Positions 9,284 through 18,120 of a stretch of 64,000 bases of DNA are shown here, one piece after another. The stretch is from Acidobacteriota bacterium (GTDB taxonomy: Bacteria; Acidobacteriota; Thermoanaerobaculia; Multivoradales; J023), in assembly GCA_029263315.1 (NCBI GenBank), contig JAJCXR010000042.1, forward strand, positions 242,533 to 306,532, written 5' to 3'. The position numbers and the translations under genes are program-made. Positions within the stretch are counted from its first letter, which is position 1. Every line of letters starts with the position of its first letter. Under the pieces are notes generated by a model. It did no database searches. It was not told the DNA's origin and saw nothing but the letters and a program-made list of their open reading frames with translations.

Positions 9284-11011
9284 TTAGGTAACGGTTTTTC
9301 CAAAAGGCAGCCACAACGTGGCCTTCACTCCCCGGCTCTTCCGGTCTTCGAGCTCAACGTGGCCCATGTGGAGAAGCGCGATTCGACGGGTCAGCGCCAG
9401 CCCCATGCCGACACCACCGCTCCGCTGACTGAAGAACGGATCGAATATGCGCTGGTGGTCGGCGGGTAAGCCTGTCCCCCGATCCTCGACCACCACCTCC
9501 ACGCCGCCGCTGCGAGACCTCAAGTGGACGATCACCGGGTCGTAGCAGGCTGCGTCCCGCTGTGCTTCGACGGCATTGCTCAGGAGATTGCGTACCGCCC
9601 GCTCCAGGAGCTGCGGGTCCCCCTGCACAACCCACTCCCCATGGTCGCCCTCGGGCCCAGAACCCGAGACCTGCAACGGGGCCCCGCCAAGGGCAGGGTC
9701 CGCCACCGCACGGTGGACCAATCCCATCAGATCGACCTCCCGTGGCCGCAATGTGCCGGGCCGGGCAAAGGTGAGAAAGTCTTCCAATACCCGTTTCAGG
9801 TGGTCGCTCTCATGGCGGACCTCGGTCAAATACTCGCCCAGCATCTTGCCATCGGGATCTCGCTCGATCAGGCTCAAATAGCCGCGCAGAGTCGCCAGGC
9901 TGTTGCGTAGCTCATGGGCGGCTCCGGCGGTCAGCTCACCGAGCTGCGACAGGCTGTCGGCCAACCATTTCTCGCGCTGCTTTTCTTGTACTTCCGTCAA
10001 GTCGGCAAAGATCGTCAAGAAACCTCGGATCTCCGTGTTCTCACGGCGCAGGGCATGGACCGTGACCCCGAGGGTCCTGCTTTCTCCGTCTTCCGCGGCC
10101 ACCGAGCACTCCTGTCGCTGCACCGCCTCGCCGTGCCGGATGGCTCGTTCCACAACCCGCAACATCTCCTGTCGCGAGGCCAGCGCCTCGGCCAGAGGGG
10201 CCCCCATCCTCGGCATCGGCACATCCAATAGCCGCGCCCCAACGTCATTGAGGCCCAAGACGACACCGGCAGCGTCGCACAGTAGAACACCGCTCTCCAG
10301 ACTGCGCACCAGGGTGCCTTCAATCGACTCCATGGGCCCGGCCTTGGTGCTGTCGGCCAGGGCGGTGAGTGCTTTTTCGAAGGTCTCGACGAGGAATCCA
10401 ACCTCGTCCTGGGAACCGCTGGCTTGTTGACCGGCTCGTCGGGCGTGCTCGACCATGCGGTCGAAGGGCCTGAGAAAGCGGCGCAGGAAGAGCAGCACGA
10501 TGACCGTAATGCCGCCGTTGATCGCCAGGATGAGCGGCGTCAGAAGGCGCAGGCCCTGCTCCCGATTGCGAAGAATGTGGGCCGGCAGCGCGATGCGCAG
10601 GGTGTAGGACTGCCCATCCACCTTGAACGGCGTCGTCCCCACCACCGAGCTACCCCCTGCCCCCCCACTCCACCAAGGGAGCGGCTGATCGGAAACCTCG
10701 ACGCGGATGCCTTCACTGGCGCCGTCACCCGCCACCAAGCGGCCATGGGAGTCGACCACGGAGATGCTACTGGCGGGCGGCAGGCGATGACGTAAACGCT
10801 CGACATCGCGAATCCGGCCCAGCGACAGCTCGCCGCTGAGCTGTCGCCCCAGGCGCTCCGCTTCGGTGACCCGCTCTTCGATCAGCAGTTGCAGAGTATT
10901 GCGATAGGCGAGCAGCGCAAAGGTCGAGACCAAGGCCATGACCAGCAGGGCGACGGGCATGAGAATCGAGACCTCACGCCGTTGTCCGATGGCTGTTCGA
11001 GGGCGTTTCAT
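9284..11011 (-). CDS. PilS/NtrB-like sensor histidine kinase
   Basis: 575 aa. Two membrane helices (about residues 15-37 and 157-178) flank an extracytoplasmic sensor region. Then come a HAMP-like stretch, a PAS-type domain (SLESGVLLCDAAGVVLGLNDVG) and a HisKA box HELRNSLATLRGYLSLIE whose His is the phospho-acceptor. The HATPase_c domain has an N box (RNLLSNAVEAQ), DRGTGLP and GVGMGLALTRRI. The HELRN-type H box is typical of kinases that pair with NtrC-class, sigma-54-dependent regulators such as PilS/PilR. It lies 26 bp after pilD in the pilus block, which with the pilA sigma-54 promoter supports a PilS role. No pilR follows it. The symbol is left empty because orthology cannot be proven. 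Confidence 0.82.
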   Translation of the reverse strand: MKRPRTAIGQRREVSILMPVALLVMALVSTFALLAYRNTLQLLIEERVTEAERLGRQLSGELSLGRIRDVERLRHRLPPASSISVVDSHGRLVAGDGASEGIRVEVSDQPLPWWSGGAGGSSVVGTTPFKVDGQSYTLRIALPAHILRNREQGLRLLTPLILAINGGITVIVLLFLRRFLRPFDRMVEHARRAGQQASGSQDEVGFLVETFEKALTALADSTKAGPMESIEGTLVRSLESGVLLCDAAGVVLGLNDVGARLLDVPMPRMGAPLAEALASRQEMLRVVERAIRHGEAVQRQECSVAAEDGESRTLGVTVHALRRENTEIRGFLTIFADLTEVQEKQREKWLADSLSQLGELTAGAAHELRNSLATLRGYLSLIERDPDGKMLGEYLTEVRHESDHLKRVLEDFLTFARPGTLRPREVDLMGLVHRAVADPALGGAPLQVSGSGPEGDHGEWVVQGDPQLLERAVRNLLSNAVEAQRDAACYDPVIVHLRSRSGGVEVVVEDRGTGLPADHQRIFDPFFSQRSGGVGMGLALTRRIALLHMGHVELEDRKSRGVKATLWLPFGKTVT

Positions 11012-11037
11012 CGTCGCATCGTCCGGCGGCCGCGCCT

Positions 11038-11829
11038 TCAGCCCCCCAGGATCTGGACGGTCATCTGCACGTAACTGTCGATCAGGGTTTGGCCAAAGAA
11101 CAGGGCCAATACAGCCCCCATAGCTAGGAAGACACCAAAAGGAAGCTTGGACTGCAAGTGTAGCCGTCCGAGAACGATCAGCATCGCCCCCGCCAGAGAG
11201 CCACTGACCGAAGCCAGAAACAGGGTGACGATGACCCCCTTCCAGCCCAGAAACGCACCGACCATGGCCAGCATCTTGACGTCACCGAGGCCCATGCCCC
11301 AGATCCCTTTCCACCAGTACCAGAGCCAAGCGACGCCATACAAGACCCCGGCGCCGGCCGCGGCACCGATGACGGCAGCCTGGAAGGTCGTCCAATGAAT
11401 CCAAGGCTGGAGCACTAGACCGAGAACAATGCCCGGCAGAGTGATGACGTCCGGCAGGATGTAATGTTCCGCATCGATCAGCGCCAGCACGATCATGGCG
11501 GCTAGAAAGAGCGCCGCGACCACGCTGTCCGAGCTCCAACCAAAAGCCTGGTAGACGCCGACGAAACCGATCCCGGTCGCCGCTTCAATGGCCGGGTAGC
11601 GCCAAGGAATCCTAAAGCCGCAACGACGACATTTGCCGCCCAGCCAGAGGTAGCTCAACAGTGGAATGTTGTCCCAGGGAGGAATCGCCACCCGGCACCT
11701 TGGGCAGCGGGAGCGCGGTGTGATGGTCGACAGCCGGCGCGGCAAGCGATAGATGACAACGTTCAGGTAGGAGCCCAGGATCAAGCCGAGGACAGCAAAA
11801 TAGAGACTCAAAAAAAATTGGATCGACAC
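11038..11829 (-). CDS. pilD: Prepilin peptidase / N-methyltransferase
   Basis: 263 aa, polytopic. It has the N-terminal methyltransferase/zinc region with two CxxC pairs (C42/C45, C67/C70). The two aspartates of the aspartic prepilin peptidase site are Asp119 in LALIDAEHYILPD and Asp183 in the GxGD motif (GMGLGDVKML). It cleaves class III leader peptides after Gly and methylates the new N-terminus of PilA, the minor pilins and the pseudopilins, and could serve both pilin systems here. The start is GTG at 11829; no ATG is in frame nearby and the Shine-Dalgarno is weak. Confidence 0.95.
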   Translation of the reverse strand: MSIQFFLSLYFAVLGLILGSYLNVVIYRLPRRLSTITPRSRCPRCRVAIPPWDNIPLLSYLWLGGKCRRCGFRIPWRYPAIEAATGIGFVGVYQAFGWSSDSVVAALFLAAMIVLALIDAEHYILPDVITLPGIVLGLVLQPWIHWTTFQAAVIGAAAGAGVLYGVAWLWYWWKGIWGMGLGDVKMLAMVGAFLGWKGVIVTLFLASVSGSLAGAMLIVLGRLHLQSKLPFGVFLAMGAVLALFFGQTLIDSYVQMTVQILGG

Positions 11830-11883
11830 GATGACGCCATTCTATGCGTAGACGGTGGCCTGGCAGCCAGCCGGGGCTCAGCT

Positions 11884-11911
11884 ATATACAAAACGACATA
11901 TACAAAACGAC
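11884..11911. repeat. 14-bp tandem duplication in the pilA-pilD gap
   Basis: ATATACAAAACGAC occurs twice in direct succession (11884-11897 and 11898-11911). On the minus strand each copy carries a TATAT box, so the duplication may double a -10-like element in front of pilD. GGGGCTCA-type sequence also flanks both sides. Confidence 0.7.
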
Positions 11912-11950
11912 GGGGCTCACTCAGCTTGACTCATAAAGCGGTGCTTGACG

Positions 11951-11977
11951 CAAAAAGGGCACCCCGAAAGGTGCCCT
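11951..11977 (-). terminator. Intrinsic terminator of pilA
   Basis: Stem AGGGCACC / GGTGCCCT with a 6-nt loop, followed on the minus strand by TTTTT. It lies 49 bp past the pilA stop. It separates the highly expressed pilin message from pilD and the downstream kinase gene. Confidence 0.85.
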
Positions 11978-12025
11978 TCTGCGACGGCCATCGCAAAACC
12001 TACCCGATGGCGGTCAAGCGCTGAA

Positions 12026-12565
12026 TCAGTTGACCTGACCCGGCCAGCTCACGAAGTAACCATCGGCCCAGGCGATATCCTGGTCGTAGTCGGTGGCGAT
12101 GAACGGACCCACATTCCACTCCTTCTGGCAATCGCTGGCGGTGAAACCTTCAACCGCGTCACGACCACCGGAGCAGATGATGATGGTATTAGCGTCGAGC
12201 AGGCTGGCGCTCTTGCCATAGTACATCTTGTAGCGCCAACCGTCGACTTCGGGAACTTCTTGCATGTAAAAGAAGGTTTCCGACGGGTGCAGGAAGTCGA
12301 ACAAGGTCGGGTAGTCGACATCGGCATGGTTGCTCGCGTTGTAGACCTTCCCGGCGCCAGCGGAGGCAGCACCCACCTGGTCGGTCAACCAGGACATCCA
12401 GGCAGTACCCGTGTTGCGGATATCAGCGACGGTCCGCTTTTGCTTGGCCTTCTGCAGGGCGTCCAAGAGATTCGGGATCAGGATCGCCGCGATGATGCCG
12501 ATAATGGCAACCACGATGAGCAGCTCGATGAGGGTAAAACCACCCTGTCTGTTACGTCTTAGCAT
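12026..12565 (-). CDS. pilA: Type IV major pilin (PilA-like)
   Basis: 179 aa. Short leader MLRRNRQGG then FTLIELLIVVAIIGIIAAILIPNLLDALQKAK, the canonical type IVa N-terminal helix with Glu5. The C-terminal globular part has a Cys pair (CSGG... SDCQKEW) that could form the D-loop disulfide. AAGGAG lies 8 bases before the ATG. A dedicated sigma-54 promoter (12617-12632) and a dedicated terminator (11951-11977) make it monocistronic, as expected for the major subunit. It could also be called a GspG-type pseudopilin, but size and regulation favour PilA. Confidence 0.9.
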   Translation of the reverse strand: MLRRNRQGGFTLIELLIVVAIIGIIAAILIPNLLDALQKAKQKRTVADIRNTGTAWMSWLTDQVGAASAGAGKVYNASNHADVDYPTLFDFLHPSETFFYMQEVPEVDGWRYKMYYGKSASLLDANTIIICSGGRDAVEGFTASDCQKEWNVGPFIATDYDQDIAWADGYFVSWPGQVN

Positions 12566-12616
12566 TTCGATCTCCTTGCTTCAATTTGACAAAAAGGCGT
12601 CTCGTCAATGGTTAAT

Positions 12617-12632
12617 AGCAAGAGGCATGCCA
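12617..12632 (-). promoter_or_regulatory. Sigma-54 promoter of pilA
   Basis: Minus strand TGGCATGCCTCTTGCT matches TGGCAY-N5-TTGCW, with GG and GC exactly 10 bases apart. The implied transcription start is near 12606, giving a leader of about 41 nt with the pilA Shine-Dalgarno intact. pilA genes in several proteobacteria are driven by sigma-54 and PilR, so this fits established knowledge. Confidence 0.75.
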
Positions 12633-12683
12633 GCCCGTAGAACACTGGATTCTCGTGTATCACTTCGGCACAGCAACACTTGT

Positions 12684-12711
12684 TGTCAGCCCAAGTGACA
12701 AAGAGTGTCAC
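12684..12711 (-). promoter_or_regulatory. Candidate PilR-type upstream activator sites
   Basis: TGTCA-N7-TGACA-N5-TGTCA spans this stretch; GTGACA and TGTCAC form a 6-bp inverted repeat. The cluster lies about 78-105 bases upstream of the predicted pilA start site, the usual range for sigma-54 activators. PilR sites described in Pseudomonas contain a GTGTC/CTGTC core (from memory), which is present here. It could alternatively act as a weak stem-loop after the M20 peptidase gene. Confidence 0.5.
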
Positions 12712-12733
12712 CCCGGAGGGCAGGCGCCTCGTC

Positions 12734-14143
12734 TCACCGCGATACCAAGCTTTCGACCAGCTCGGAGTAGACCTCGACCCCCTGTACCAGCTGCGGCAAG
12801 GGCATCCGCTCATTCGCCCCTTTCATCTTGGCGGCGTCGCCGGAGAGGAACCAGAACGGTGAAAAACCGTAGGCCGGAATGCCCCGAACACGGAAAAAAC
12901 GTGAGTCGGTGGCCGACCAGGGGATAAACAGCGGTCCATGGGGGGCGTCGGGGAATCGCTGCCCCATGAAAGCATCGATTTCCCGAAAGACTTCGTGGTC
13001 CAGGGGGCTCGAGGGTGTCGCGCCGTGTTGCTCATCGACCACATAGGTGAAGCCCGCTAGGCGATCGGGGATGAGCTCTTGCCAACCCTCTTCGAGGGTG
13101 GTGTCGGGCAGTAGATGGAAGATGACCCGCAGGACATACCCCCCTTCGGGCGACGACTCGACCGGAAACACCGCCAGCTCGTTGCGCAGCAGCGACATGA
13201 TGCGCGGAGACATGAATTCGTCGACCTTCAGGTGTAATGTCTCCGGTGATCGAAGCTGGGCTCGGAATAGGGTGTTGTCACGGCTTGGACCATAGAGGCG
13301 CAAGTACTCCGCCACTTCCGGAGTCGGCGGACGCAGCACGCCTCCGGGTTGTGCCCGCAGCTCCGTCTCCAAGGCCTTGAGCTTGTCGAAGTTGCTGTCA
13401 CAAACCCAAAGGTCGACAAACCGCTTTTGACCGAACTCGGTGCCCCAAAATTTGACTTCTTCGAGACTCACCGCTTCGACGGCTCCACCCTCCGTCAGCA
13501 CCGCGGAAATTCGCGCCGCCACATCACTGTGGTGGTCCAGCCACCAGCGAATGCCCAGGCTGCTGTCGACCTCCTCGTCGCCGGTGGCCAAGAACATCAG
13601 GGAACGCCGCAAGGGCATCCCTTTCTCCTTGAGCCGCAGCATCGACTCGAGCTGGGCGATGGCCAGACTCTTCATGTCAAAGGTCCCGCGGCCATAAATG
13701 AACGGCAACTCGATGGTCCCTTCGAACGGCGGGTGCTTCCACTTCGCGGGGTCTTTTATGGGCTCGACATCGATGTGGTTCAACAGCGTGATGGCCTGAG
13801 GATCATCGCCTTCCAAGAAGGCCCAAAGGTTGGCGTTGCGTCGTCCCAGGCGTTCCATATGGACTTCGATGCCGGCAGCTTCCAATTGCCGAGCCAGGAA
13901 TTCGGCGCCGGGGATTTCACTACCGGTGGCGTGGGTGGTGTCGATGCGAAGATACTCTTGCAGCAGGACGACGGATCGCTCGTCCGTGAGATCTTTACCC
14001 ACCCACGACATGTCGAGTCGCTGCATCCAGGCGTTGCCCCAGTAAACGATGGCCAGCATCGTGATGAGCAACACCACGGGAGTACCATAGAGCAGCAGTC
14101 GGGCACGGAGCTTGTTCTTTTGAATGAGGGCTCGATCTAGCAT
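12734..14143 (-). CDS. Membrane-anchored M20 family metallopeptidase (PM20D1-like)
   Basis: 469 aa. An N-terminal membrane anchor (about residues 15-36) is followed by an M20/ArgE/PM20D1-type catalytic domain. Metal-binding and catalytic motifs are visible: LLNHIDVEP, GRGTFDMK and ATGDEEVDSS (general-base Glu plus metal Glu). Members hydrolyse amide bonds of N-acyl amino acids or dipeptides using two zinc ions. The substrate is unknown. It is divergent from the glycosyltransferase cluster and reads toward pilA, ending just before the pilA activator sites. Confidence 0.82.
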   Translation of the reverse strand: MLDRALIQKNKLRARLLLYGTPVVLLITMLAIVYWGNAWMQRLDMSWVGKDLTDERSVVLLQEYLRIDTTHATGSEIPGAEFLARQLEAAGIEVHMERLGRRNANLWAFLEGDDPQAITLLNHIDVEPIKDPAKWKHPPFEGTIELPFIYGRGTFDMKSLAIAQLESMLRLKEKGMPLRRSLMFLATGDEEVDSSLGIRWWLDHHSDVAARISAVLTEGGAVEAVSLEEVKFWGTEFGQKRFVDLWVCDSNFDKLKALETELRAQPGGVLRPPTPEVAEYLRLYGPSRDNTLFRAQLRSPETLHLKVDEFMSPRIMSLLRNELAVFPVESSPEGGYVLRVIFHLLPDTTLEEGWQELIPDRLAGFTYVVDEQHGATPSSPLDHEVFREIDAFMGQRFPDAPHGPLFIPWSATDSRFFRVRGIPAYGFSPFWFLSGDAAKMKGANERMPLPQLVQGVEVYSELVESLVSR

Positions 14144-14219
14144 GTCGGCCAGATGCTATACCATCCTGTTGCCTCGCATCAGATCCACTCGCATCAGACC
14201 CTGGGAACCAGATCTCTAA

Positions 14220-15878
14220 ATGAGCATCCCTATCGAAGCCGCACCACCTGCCCTCAAGAGCGGAGCCGAGACCGGCCAACCGGCGTGCCGGTGGCTCGCC
14301 TCGGGTGTCGCCCTGGCCCTCTGCCTCGTCTATCTGATCAGTGAGATCTTCGTTTTCGGCCACCTCGCCTTCCCCCTCGACGACAGCTGGATTCACTTGC
14401 AGTTCGCCGCTCAACTGGCGGCGGGCCAAGGCTTGACCTACAACGGTGACCAGTGGATTCCGGGTTCTACCTCTCCCCTGTGGACGGCTTTATTGAGCAT
14501 CGGCTTCCTGCTGCCCTTGGGAACTTTGCTGTGGGCCAAGCTACTGGGCCTCGGCGCCTTCCTGGCATCGGTGCTGGCCACGGACCGCTTGGCCGGCGAG
14601 TTGTATCTCGGGCCGTCCCTCCGTCTGGTGGCGACGCTGAGCGTGGCGAGTTGCCAATGGCTGCTGTGGTCGTCCCTGTCGGGCATGGAGATCTGCCTCT
14701 TCCTCAGCGTCAGCACCTGGGCCATGGTCTGGCACTTGCGGGAGCGCCGCCGGTTCGGTGGGCATTCGGCACCGGGAAGCTCGATCGTCCTGCTGGCGGT
14801 GGCCTGCCTGCTGCGTCCCGAAGGCATGCTGCTCCTCCTCTTGGCCTGCGGTGACCGCGCCGTCCAATGGCAACGGCAGGGCGGGCCAACGGGGCCATTG
14901 ACCTTGCGCTGGGCCGCCCAAGGCAGCCACCTGGCCCACGGACTGGCCATCGCTGCCATCGTGCTGCTTCCCAACATGGCTTTCAACTACTTGAGCAGCG
15001 GCTCGCCGTTCGCCACCACTCTGGCGGTGAAGGGAGGTGGCGGCGGTTTCCTACCCGACGGCGCTCACCTGCGCAGAGTCCTGACCATTCTCTTCACCGC
15101 GCAGCCCATGCTGCTCTTGTTTGTCGGCGCCGGCTGTCTCTGCCTGGTCAAACGCCTGGGTAGCGATCGCGACTCCGGTCTCCTGCCCGCCCTCTGGCTG
15201 CTCGCCTTACCCATCGCCAATGCCGTCCTGTCGCCGTCCGCCCTGGGCAATTTCGGGCGCTACTACTTTCCTCTCCTGCCACTCGTCGCCATCTTGGGGG
15301 CCCTCGGCTTGCGGCCGCTGTGGTCCCTGGGCCAGAGCCTGACCCTCGCCGTCGGGCGGGGCTCACTGCACTTGCCCCTGCGAGCCATCTTGATCGTGCT
15401 GCTCGTGGCACCCCAGGTCTGGGGCGCTCTGCAGGGTGTGCCGCGGTACCTGCAAACCCTGAGCAACGTCGAAGATAGCGACGTGGCGGCAGCCCGCTGG
15501 CTCGCCCCCCGGCTGCCGGAGGATGCGGTGTTGGCGGTGCAGGACATCGGCGCTCTCAAATTCTTGCTCCCCAATCGAGTGATCGACTTGGCGGGCATCG
15601 TAACGCCCGAGGTGCAACCCATCCTGGCGGCCGGACGTGGCCAAGGAGAGACCTATTGGGAAAAGAGGCTCTACGACTACCTCGCCGGCCGCCGACCCGA
15701 CTATCTCGTGGTCTTCCCCAACACCTATCCGATGCTCACCGGCGGGATTCCCGGCTTCCAAGAAGTGCAACGGTTCGAGGTGGAGCAGAACGTCACCATG
15801 GCGGGCCCACGTCTGGCCATCTACAGCACGCCGTGGACACAGCATCCGCTGCGCCAAGTCGACGAGCCCTCCCCTTGA
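14220..15878 (+). CDS. GT-C type membrane glycosyltransferase-like protein (1)
   Basis: 552 aa, about a dozen hydrophobic helices. After the first helix comes the acidic loop PLDDSWIHLQFAAQLAAG, the DD motif expected of GT-C enzymes that use lipid-phosphate sugars. A soluble C-terminal tail contains AARWLAPRLPEDAVLAVQDIGALKF, seen in many bacterial GT-C proteins. It probably transfers a sugar from an undecaprenyl/decaprenyl carrier on the outer face of the inner membrane. Neither donor nor acceptor can be read from sequence. First gene of the plus-strand glycan set. Confidence 0.78.
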   Translation: MSIPIEAAPPALKSGAETGQPACRWLASGVALALCLVYLISEIFVFGHLAFPLDDSWIHLQFAAQLAAGQGLTYNGDQWIPGSTSPLWTALLSIGFLLPLGTLLWAKLLGLGAFLASVLATDRLAGELYLGPSLRLVATLSVASCQWLLWSSLSGMEICLFLSVSTWAMVWHLRERRRFGGHSAPGSSIVLLAVACLLRPEGMLLLLLACGDRAVQWQRQGGPTGPLTLRWAAQGSHLAHGLAIAAIVLLPNMAFNYLSSGSPFATTLAVKGGGGGFLPDGAHLRRVLTILFTAQPMLLLFVGAGCLCLVKRLGSDRDSGLLPALWLLALPIANAVLSPSALGNFGRYYFPLLPLVAILGALGLRPLWSLGQSLTLAVGRGSLHLPLRAILIVLLVAPQVWGALQGVPRYLQTLSNVEDSDVAAARWLAPRLPEDAVLAVQDIGALKFLLPNRVIDLAGIVTPEVQPILAAGRGQGETYWEKRLYDYLAGRRPDYLVVFPNTYPMLTGGIPGFQEVQRFEVEQNVTMAGPRLAIYSTPWTQHPLRQVDEPSP

Positions 15879-15938
15879 GTCGCCGGACGGCGTGCTAGTG
15901 TAGTGCGTCTTTGCGCCACCCTTTTCGACGAGATTTCC

Positions 15939-17792
15939 ATGCCGCTCAGCAAGCACCCACTGTTGAAAATCGCCGCCCCGTTGCTGGGCGGTGCGACGTT
16001 CTTGTGTCTTCTGGCGGCGGTCGGTCAACAGCATCTGAGCGCCAACCTGCTCGACTTCGGCCGCTCCTTGAATCCGCCTACGCCGGGTTTCGGCCGATAC
16101 CTGGCCTACGCCTCCCTCTTCGCTTCCCTGGCCACGGTTTGTTTCGTCGTCGCTGCCATGCGCTTCCTCGCCTGGCGCCGGCCGACGGTCCCCTGGGGAC
16201 ACATTTGGGACCAATCCGCCGAAGGCAAGTGGCTGCTCTACGGCAGCTTGCTGGCCTTTGTCATTCCCGCGGCACTGCGCACTTGGCTGCTGCACGGGCT
16301 ACCCATCACCGACGACGAGGCGGCGTACCGCTTCATGGCACAGCTGCTGGCGCAAGGTCAGGTCGTCGCCGATTCTCAGCCCCTCAAGCTGTTCTTCGAC
16401 AACCGCTTCTTGATCAACGACGGCAAGGTCTACGCCCATTATTTCCTAGGCTGGCCGGCCCTCATGGTGCCCGGAATCTGGCTGGGAATCGGCGGCTGGA
16501 TGAATACGTTCTACTCGGCGCTGACGGTGCCCGCCCTCTACCGCATCGTCCGCCGATTGGCGGGCCAACGCTGGGCCAAGGCCAGCCTGCTGCTCTTTCT
16601 CAGCTCGCCGATGCTGATGCTGGCCGCCGCCACCGAGTTGTCGCATACCAGCTGCATCGCCGCCTTGGCCTGGTTCACCTGGTTTTGCCTGCGCTCGCGG
16701 GACGACGACGCCGGGCTCGGGGTCCACGCCGCCACCGCCGCCGCCTTCTCCGTCGCCTTCTTCATCCGTCCCAGCTCGGCCTTGGGAATCGGTCTACCCT
16801 TGCTTCTGTGGTGGTTGGTGGGCGTCTTGCGACAACGCCGCGGCAAGCTGGCCCCAATGCTCGCCTTTGCCGCCCCGGCCGTCCTGCTGGCGGTGCTCTT
16901 CCTCTACGTCAACTGGCTGCAGAACGGCTCGCCGCTGGAGACCTCCTATCAACGGGCCTACGCTTACGCCCAAGAGAACGATTTCCGCTTTTCCCTGTGG
17001 GCGGGGCAGGACGACCACTTCAAGGAGATGCAGTGGATCTCCTGGCCGTTTCTCTTGGCCGTCGCCGGATCGGCTATCCTGCGCCTGAATGTGGCTCTGT
17101 TCGGTTGGCCTTGCTCGTTGTTCTTCGCCTTCTTCGCCGGCCGAGGTACCCTGCGCACCACCCTGCGCCTCTCCGTGCTCTCTTACTTTGTGCTGCATGC
17201 CTTGACCTCCAACGTCGGCATCGACAGCTTTGCGCCGATGCACTATTTCGAGGTCGCTTGGCCGTTGCTGCTGCTCAGCGCCTGTGGATTGGCCACCTCG
17301 GAGATCCACGCCAAGCGTCTCGACGTCGCCCTGGGCCAGGCGACCGGCTGGCGTTGGCAAGCCCTACCCGCCAGCCTCCTCGCCGCCCTGGTGCTGGTGG
17401 CCATGGTCAGCTATCTGCCGCTACGCTTCGGCGCCGTATCCCGCATCGTCGAGGACATCGGCAAGCCCTTCGACGCCCTGGAGGAAGCCGAGATCCACCA
17501 CGCCGTGATCTTCGCTGCGGACCCTTTTGTCAACTACTGTAGCCATCCGCCAACCCGCGGCTGGGTGTTCGTGCGCCCCAACAACGGGCCACGGATGGAC
17601 GACGACATTCTCTGGGTGAACCATTTGAGCCTCGAAAAGAACCGCCTGCTCATGCAACACTTCCCCGACCGGGCGGGTTTCGTCATGGGCTGGGACCGCG
17701 GCTGCAACGTCCGTTACATACCCCTCGAGCAGCTGCCCCCAGGATCGGTACCCGACGCCCGGGTCAGCGGTATCGACGAGGTGGGACGTTGA
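15939..17792 (+). CDS. GT-C type membrane glycosyltransferase-like protein (2)
   Basis: 617 aa from the ATG at 15939; an in-frame GTG at 15903 would add 12 residues. The ATG is preferred because the hydrophobic N-terminus then starts directly; neither start has a strong Shine-Dalgarno. Multiple membrane helices; the first long periplasmic loop carries GLPITDDEAAYRFMAQLLAQG with the acidic pair of GT-C enzymes, and FDNRFLINDGKVYAHYFLGWP follows. It ends in a soluble domain. Gene 1 ends 60 bp upstream, so the two are probably co-transcribed. The specific sugar is unknown. Confidence 0.75.
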   Translation: MPLSKHPLLKIAAPLLGGATFLCLLAAVGQQHLSANLLDFGRSLNPPTPGFGRYLAYASLFASLATVCFVVAAMRFLAWRRPTVPWGHIWDQSAEGKWLLYGSLLAFVIPAALRTWLLHGLPITDDEAAYRFMAQLLAQGQVVADSQPLKLFFDNRFLINDGKVYAHYFLGWPALMVPGIWLGIGGWMNTFYSALTVPALYRIVRRLAGQRWAKASLLLFLSSPMLMLAAATELSHTSCIAALAWFTWFCLRSRDDDAGLGVHAATAAAFSVAFFIRPSSALGIGLPLLLWWLVGVLRQRRGKLAPMLAFAAPAVLLAVLFLYVNWLQNGSPLETSYQRAYAYAQENDFRFSLWAGQDDHFKEMQWISWPFLLAVAGSAILRLNVALFGWPCSLFFAFFAGRGTLRTTLRLSVLSYFVLHALTSNVGIDSFAPMHYFEVAWPLLLLSACGLATSEIHAKRLDVALGQATGWRWQALPASLLAALVLVAMVSYLPLRFGAVSRIVEDIGKPFDALEEAEIHHAVIFAADPFVNYCSHPPTRGWVFVRPNNGPRMDDDILWVNHLSLEKNRLLMQHFPDRAGFVMGWDRGCNVRYIPLEQLPPGSVPDARVSGIDEVGR

Positions 17793-18120
17793 AGCACCGG
17801 TGCTCGGCCACGTGCCGTCGAGCCAGATCGCATCCAGCTTTGCCAAGATCGGTGCCAAGGGAGGTCCATCGGAGCTGCGGAAGGGCGAGTATGTCTGAGC
17901 TGGAACAGAGCTGGGTACTTGATCAACCTTTGCTCAACAGCATTTTAGGGTGCCCCCTGGCTTCCCGGCGAGTTGCGCAGCCCAGGAGCAGCCCGATGGG
18001 GCCTCCCCCCTCGAGCCCTGTTTCTGGATGGGCTCGAGCTGGCTCCCATCGGAACAACGTCGCTGCAATTCACGCTGCAAAGCAGTGTTCCATACCACCA
18101 AGAAAGGTGTGAGAAAACGG
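17793..18120. other. 328-bp gap with a diverged repeat copy
   Basis: No convincing gene. 17844-17858 contains CCAAGATCGGTGCCA, identical to part of repeat family A at about 57018. 17917-18052 is a copy of repeat family B shared with 24997-25136. The stretch looks like decayed repeat elements in front of the FAD enzyme gene at 18121. Any promoter for that gene should lie here, but none stands out. Confidence 0.5.
17917..18052 (+). repeat. Repeat family B, copy 1
   Basis: Starts ACTTGATCAACCTTTGCTCA and matches 24997-25136 over ACTTGATNAACCTTTGC-CAA, TTTAGG, CCCGGYGAGTT, AGCAGCCCGATG and AGCTGGCTCCC, with substitutions and small gaps between. Both copies lie upstream of plus-strand glycan genes (18121 and 25447). 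Confidence 0.6.

Noticed and set aside
15911..17542. Plus-strand open frame of 543 codons overlapping the second GT-C gene
   Set aside because: Arg/Pro/Gly-rich out-of-frame reading of a high-GC membrane protein gene, with no hydrophobic pattern or motif of its own.
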